Below are positions 61,942-64,000 of a stretch of 64,000 bases of DNA, in pieces. The notes beneath the pieces were generated by a model, which was not told the DNA's origin, searched no databases, and saw nothing but the letters and a program-made list of their open reading frames with translations. The translations under genes and the position numbers were made by a program. How positions within the stretch are numbered: position 1 is the first letter of the stretch; each line of letters opens with the position of its first letter. The stretch is taken from the NCBI RefSeq assembly GCF_003675325.1, contig NZ_CP033073.1:2976001-3040000 (forward strand), written 5' to 3'. The DNA is from Streptomyces dangxiongensis. Its GTDB lineage: Bacteria > Actinomycetota > Actinomycetes > Streptomycetales > Streptomycetaceae.

Positions 61942-63227
61942 TCAGGCGATACGTTCCAGCACCACCGGCGTCGCCGTGAAGTCGGTGCCGGGGGGCCGCG
62001 ATGTCGTACGAGCCCGTCACCGCCTGGAGCGCGTAGTCGAAGCGCTCGGGGGTGTCCGTGTGGAGGGTGAGGAGGGGCTGTCCCTCGGTCACCGTGTCGC
62101 CGGGCTTGGCGTGCAGTTCCACGCCCGCCGCCGCCTGCACCGGGTCCTCCTTGCGGGCGCGTCCGGCGCCCAGGCGCCAGGCGGCGATGCCGATGTCGTA
62201 GGCGTCGAGGCGGGTCAGCACGCCGGAGGAGGGTGCCTTGATGACGTGCTGCTCCTTCGACGTGGGCAGCTCGGCGTCCGGGTCACCGCCCTGGGCCGCG
62301 ATCATCCGGCGCCACACGTCCATCGCGGAGCCGTCGGCCAGGGCCTTCGCCGGGTCCGCGTCCTTGACGCCGGCCGCGTCGAGCATCTCGCGGGCCAGGG
62401 CGACCGTCAGCTCCACGACGTCCGCGGGGCCGCCGCCCGCCAGGACCTCGACCGACTCGCGGACCTCCAGGGCGTTGCCCGCGGTGAGGCCGAGGGGGGG
62501 TGGACATGTCGGTGAGGAGCGCGACCGTCCGCACGCCGTGGTCCGTGCCGAGGCCGACCATCGTGGACGCCAGCTCGCGGGCGTCGGCCAGCGTCTTCAT
62601 GAAGGCGCCCGTGCCGACCTTCACGTCCAGGACCAGGCTGCCGGTGCCCTCCGCGATCTTCTTCGACATGATCGACGAAGCGATCAGGGGGATCGCCTCG
62701 ACCGTGCCGGTCACGTCCCGCAGGGCGTACAGCTTCTTGTCCGCGGGGGCCAGGCCGTCCCCCGCCGCGCAGATCACCGCGCCGGTGGTGTCGAGGACGT
62801 GCAGCATCTCCTCGTTGGAGAGCAGGGCGCGCCAGCCGGGGATCGACTCCAGCTTGTCCAGGGTGCCGCCGGTGTGGCCGAGGCCGCGGCCGGAGAGCTG
62901 GGGCACGGCGGCGCCGCAGGCCGCGACCAGCGGGGCCAGGGGCAGGGTGATCTTGTCGCCGACGCCGCCCGTGGAGTGCTTGTCGGCCGTCGGGCGGGAC
63001 AGCGCCGAGAACTCCATGCGCTCGCCGGAGGCGATCATGGCCGCGGTCCAGCGGGCGATCTCGCGGCGGTTCATGCCGTTGAGCAGGATCGCCATGGCGA
63101 GCGCGGACATCTGCTCGTCGGCGACCTCGCCGCGGGTGTACGCGTCGATGACCCAGTCGATCTGCTCGTCGCTCAGCTCACCGCGGTCCCGCTTGGTGCG
63201 GATGACGGAGATGACGTCCATGGCCAT
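61942..63227 (-). pseudogene. deoA: Thymidine phosphorylase, two frameshifts as given
   Basis: Converts thymidine and phosphate to thymine and deoxyribose 1-phosphate. The N-terminal part starts at ATG 63227 and carries DKHSTGGVGDKI and KKLYALRDVTGTVEAI. It shifts at a run of seven C (62494-62500), where six would keep the frame; the next part (NALEVRESVEVLAGGGPADVVEL to DYALQAVTGSYDIAAP) shifts again at the G run 61990-61995, and then GTDFTATPVVLERIA ends the protein at 61942. Corrected length is about 427 residues, normal for the family. Both lesions are single extra bases in homopolymers and are likely sequencing errors. It belongs to an operon with cdd. Confidence 0.88.
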
Positions 63228-63260
63228 GGCTGTGGCTTCCTTCCGGGAGGTGCGAAGTGC

Positions 63261-63291
63261 ACGGCCCCCCTGAGCGGATCAGGGGGGCCGT
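63261..63291 (-). terminator. Hairpin between cdd and deoA
   Basis: ACGGCCCCCCTGA (63261-63273) pairs perfectly with TCAGGGGGGCCGT (63279-63291), loop GCGGA. It lies between two genes read in the same direction, so it may lower deoA expression relative to cdd or mark an mRNA end. Confidence 0.55.
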
Positions 63292-63298
63292 ACGGGAG

Positions 63299-63706
63299 TT
63301 ACTTGGTGAGATGGTCCGGGCCGAAGGCCTGGGGCAGCATCTCGGCGAGCGGGAGGACGCCCGCGGGGGTGTCCAGCAGCAGGTCCGGGCCGCCGAACTC
63401 GTAGAGCAGCTGGCGGCAGCGGCCGCACGGGACCAGCAGGGCGCCGGTGCCGTCCACGCAGGTGAAGTGCGTGAGCCGGCCACCGCCGGTGCGCTGGAGC
63501 TGGGAGACGAGGCCGCACTCGGCGCACAGGCCGAGGCCGTAGGAGGCGTTCTCGACGTTGCAGCCGGTGACCGTGCGGCCGTCGTCCACCAGGGCCGCCA
63601 CGCCGACCGGGTAGCCGGAGTACGGGGCGTAGGCGTGGGACATGGCCTCCCGCGCCTCGGCGCGCAGCGCCTCCCAGTCGAACCCGTCGGCCGGTGTCGC
63701 CGTCAC
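63299..63706 (-). CDS. cdd: Cytidine deaminase
   Basis: Deaminates (deoxy)cytidine to (deoxy)uridine, which thymidine or uridine phosphorylase can use. The 135-residue, small (tetrameric) enzyme has the zinc ligands in LCAECGL and PCGRCRQ, and the substrate part CNVENASYG. GTG 63706 overlaps the permease stop (GTGA), so translation is coupled. It lies between the ABC transporter permease and deoA in one operon. Confidence 0.93.
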   Translation of the reverse strand: MTATPADGFDWEALRAEAREAMSHAYAPYSGYPVGVAALVDDGRTVTGCNVENASYGLGLCAECGLVSQLQRTGGGRLTHFTCVDGTGALLVPCGRCRQLLYEFGGPDLLLDTPAGVLPLAEMLPQAFGPDHLTK

Positions 63707-64000
63707 TTGCCCTGCCCCTTGCGGTAGCGCATGCCGTCCGCCTTCGGCATCCGCAGGCGCTGCGCGGACAGCGACAGCACGAGCAGCGTGACGACGTACG
63801 GGGTGGCGCCGACGAAGTCGCTGGGGACCTCGTCGGTGAGCAGGTACCAGACCAGGACCAGCGCGGCCATGACGGCGCTGATCACGCCCTGCCACAGGGC
63901 CTTCTTGTACAGCTTCCAGCCGGCCAGCAGGGCGAGCAGGACGACCAGCAGCAGGAGCAGGGCGTGGACCGTGACACCACCGTTGCGCAGTTGGAGCGCG
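63703..64000 (-). CDS. Nucleoside ABC transporter permease, C-terminal part
   Basis: The last 98 codons of a permease gene continuing outside the window. Hydrophobic helices (VHALLLLLVVLLALLAGWKL; VISAVMAALVLVWYLL; FVGATPYVVTLLVLSL) end in the loop SAQRLRMPKADGMRYRKGQG. The SAQRLRMP motif resembles the C-terminus of nucleoside/BmpC-type (YufQ-like) permeases, and cdd and deoA follow at once. It thus probably brings nucleosides into the cell. Confidence 0.8.
   Translation of the reverse strand, partial: ALQLRNGGVTVHALLLLLVVLLALLAGWKLYKKALWQGVISAVMAALVLVWYLLTDEVPSDFVGATPYVVTLLVLSLSAQRLRMPKADGMRYRKGQGK

Noticed and set aside
1..64000. tRNA, rRNA, CRISPR, insertion sequence, prophage or biosynthetic cluster
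   Set aside because: No cloverleaf, repeat-spacer array, transposase, integrase or polyketide/peptide synthetase gene was found.

Overview
This window is high-GC actinobacterial DNA that reads as a Streptomyces chromosome core. The codon third positions are strongly G/C, GTG starts are common, and the gene set and order match the part of the S. coelicolor chromosome around SCO4897-SCO4979. Recognisable anchors are mycothiol conjugate amidase (mca), metB, hutH, a GAF-GGDEF protein, cya, birA, pccB/pccE/accA2, deoC, the sigQ-afsQ1-afsQ2 locus, add, deoA and cdd. I see no rRNA, tRNA, prophage, insertion sequence, CRISPR array or secondary-metabolite cluster.

Layout. 0-16.4 kb: start of GTP-dependent PEPCK, TrhA-type membrane protein, TetR, a Mut7-C RNase-like gene broken by two indels, a DUF255 thioredoxin-like protein, a decayed Uma2 remnant, mca, greA, a broken threonine dehydratase, MarR, a small sigma/anti-sigma-like pair, metB, msrA, an alcohol dehydrogenase and a divergent MmyB-type regulator. 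16.4-25.5 kb: envelope and secretion genes (subtilisin-like exoprotease, MacB-type ABC pair, L,D-transpeptidase, a possible sortase substrate, a lipoprotein). 25.5-31.3 kb: hutH, diguanylate cyclase, enoyl-CoA hydratase, adenylate cyclase. 31.8-38.3 kb: biotin ligase divergent from the acyl-CoA carboxylase genes pccB-pccE, with maf and accA2 following. 38.3-50.1 kb and 55.9-64 kb: nucleoside catabolism, interrupted at 50.2-54.1 kb by sigQ-afsQ1-afsQ2-lipoprotein.

The nucleoside genes make a coherent pathway: ABC uptake (window end), cytidine deaminase, thymidine phosphorylase, adenosine deaminase, purine nucleoside phosphorylase, a PGM2-like mutase that I infer is the phosphopentomutase, deoxyribose-phosphate aldolase and an aldehyde dehydrogenase. 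The most striking observation is a perfect 12-bp palindrome, CTACGCGCGTAG, found three times: just upstream of punA (41538-41549), deoC (45419-45430) and add (57132-57143). In each case a -10-like hexamer follows and lies 6-7 bases before the start codon, so all three mRNAs look leaderless. This suggests a scattered nucleoside regulon.

Several conserved genes (Mut7-C, a LysR regulator, deoA and an unknown membrane protein) carry one-base shifts, mostly in G/C runs. That pattern points to homopolymer sequencing errors more than gene death. The Uma2 remnant and the threonine dehydratase deletion look different and may be real.
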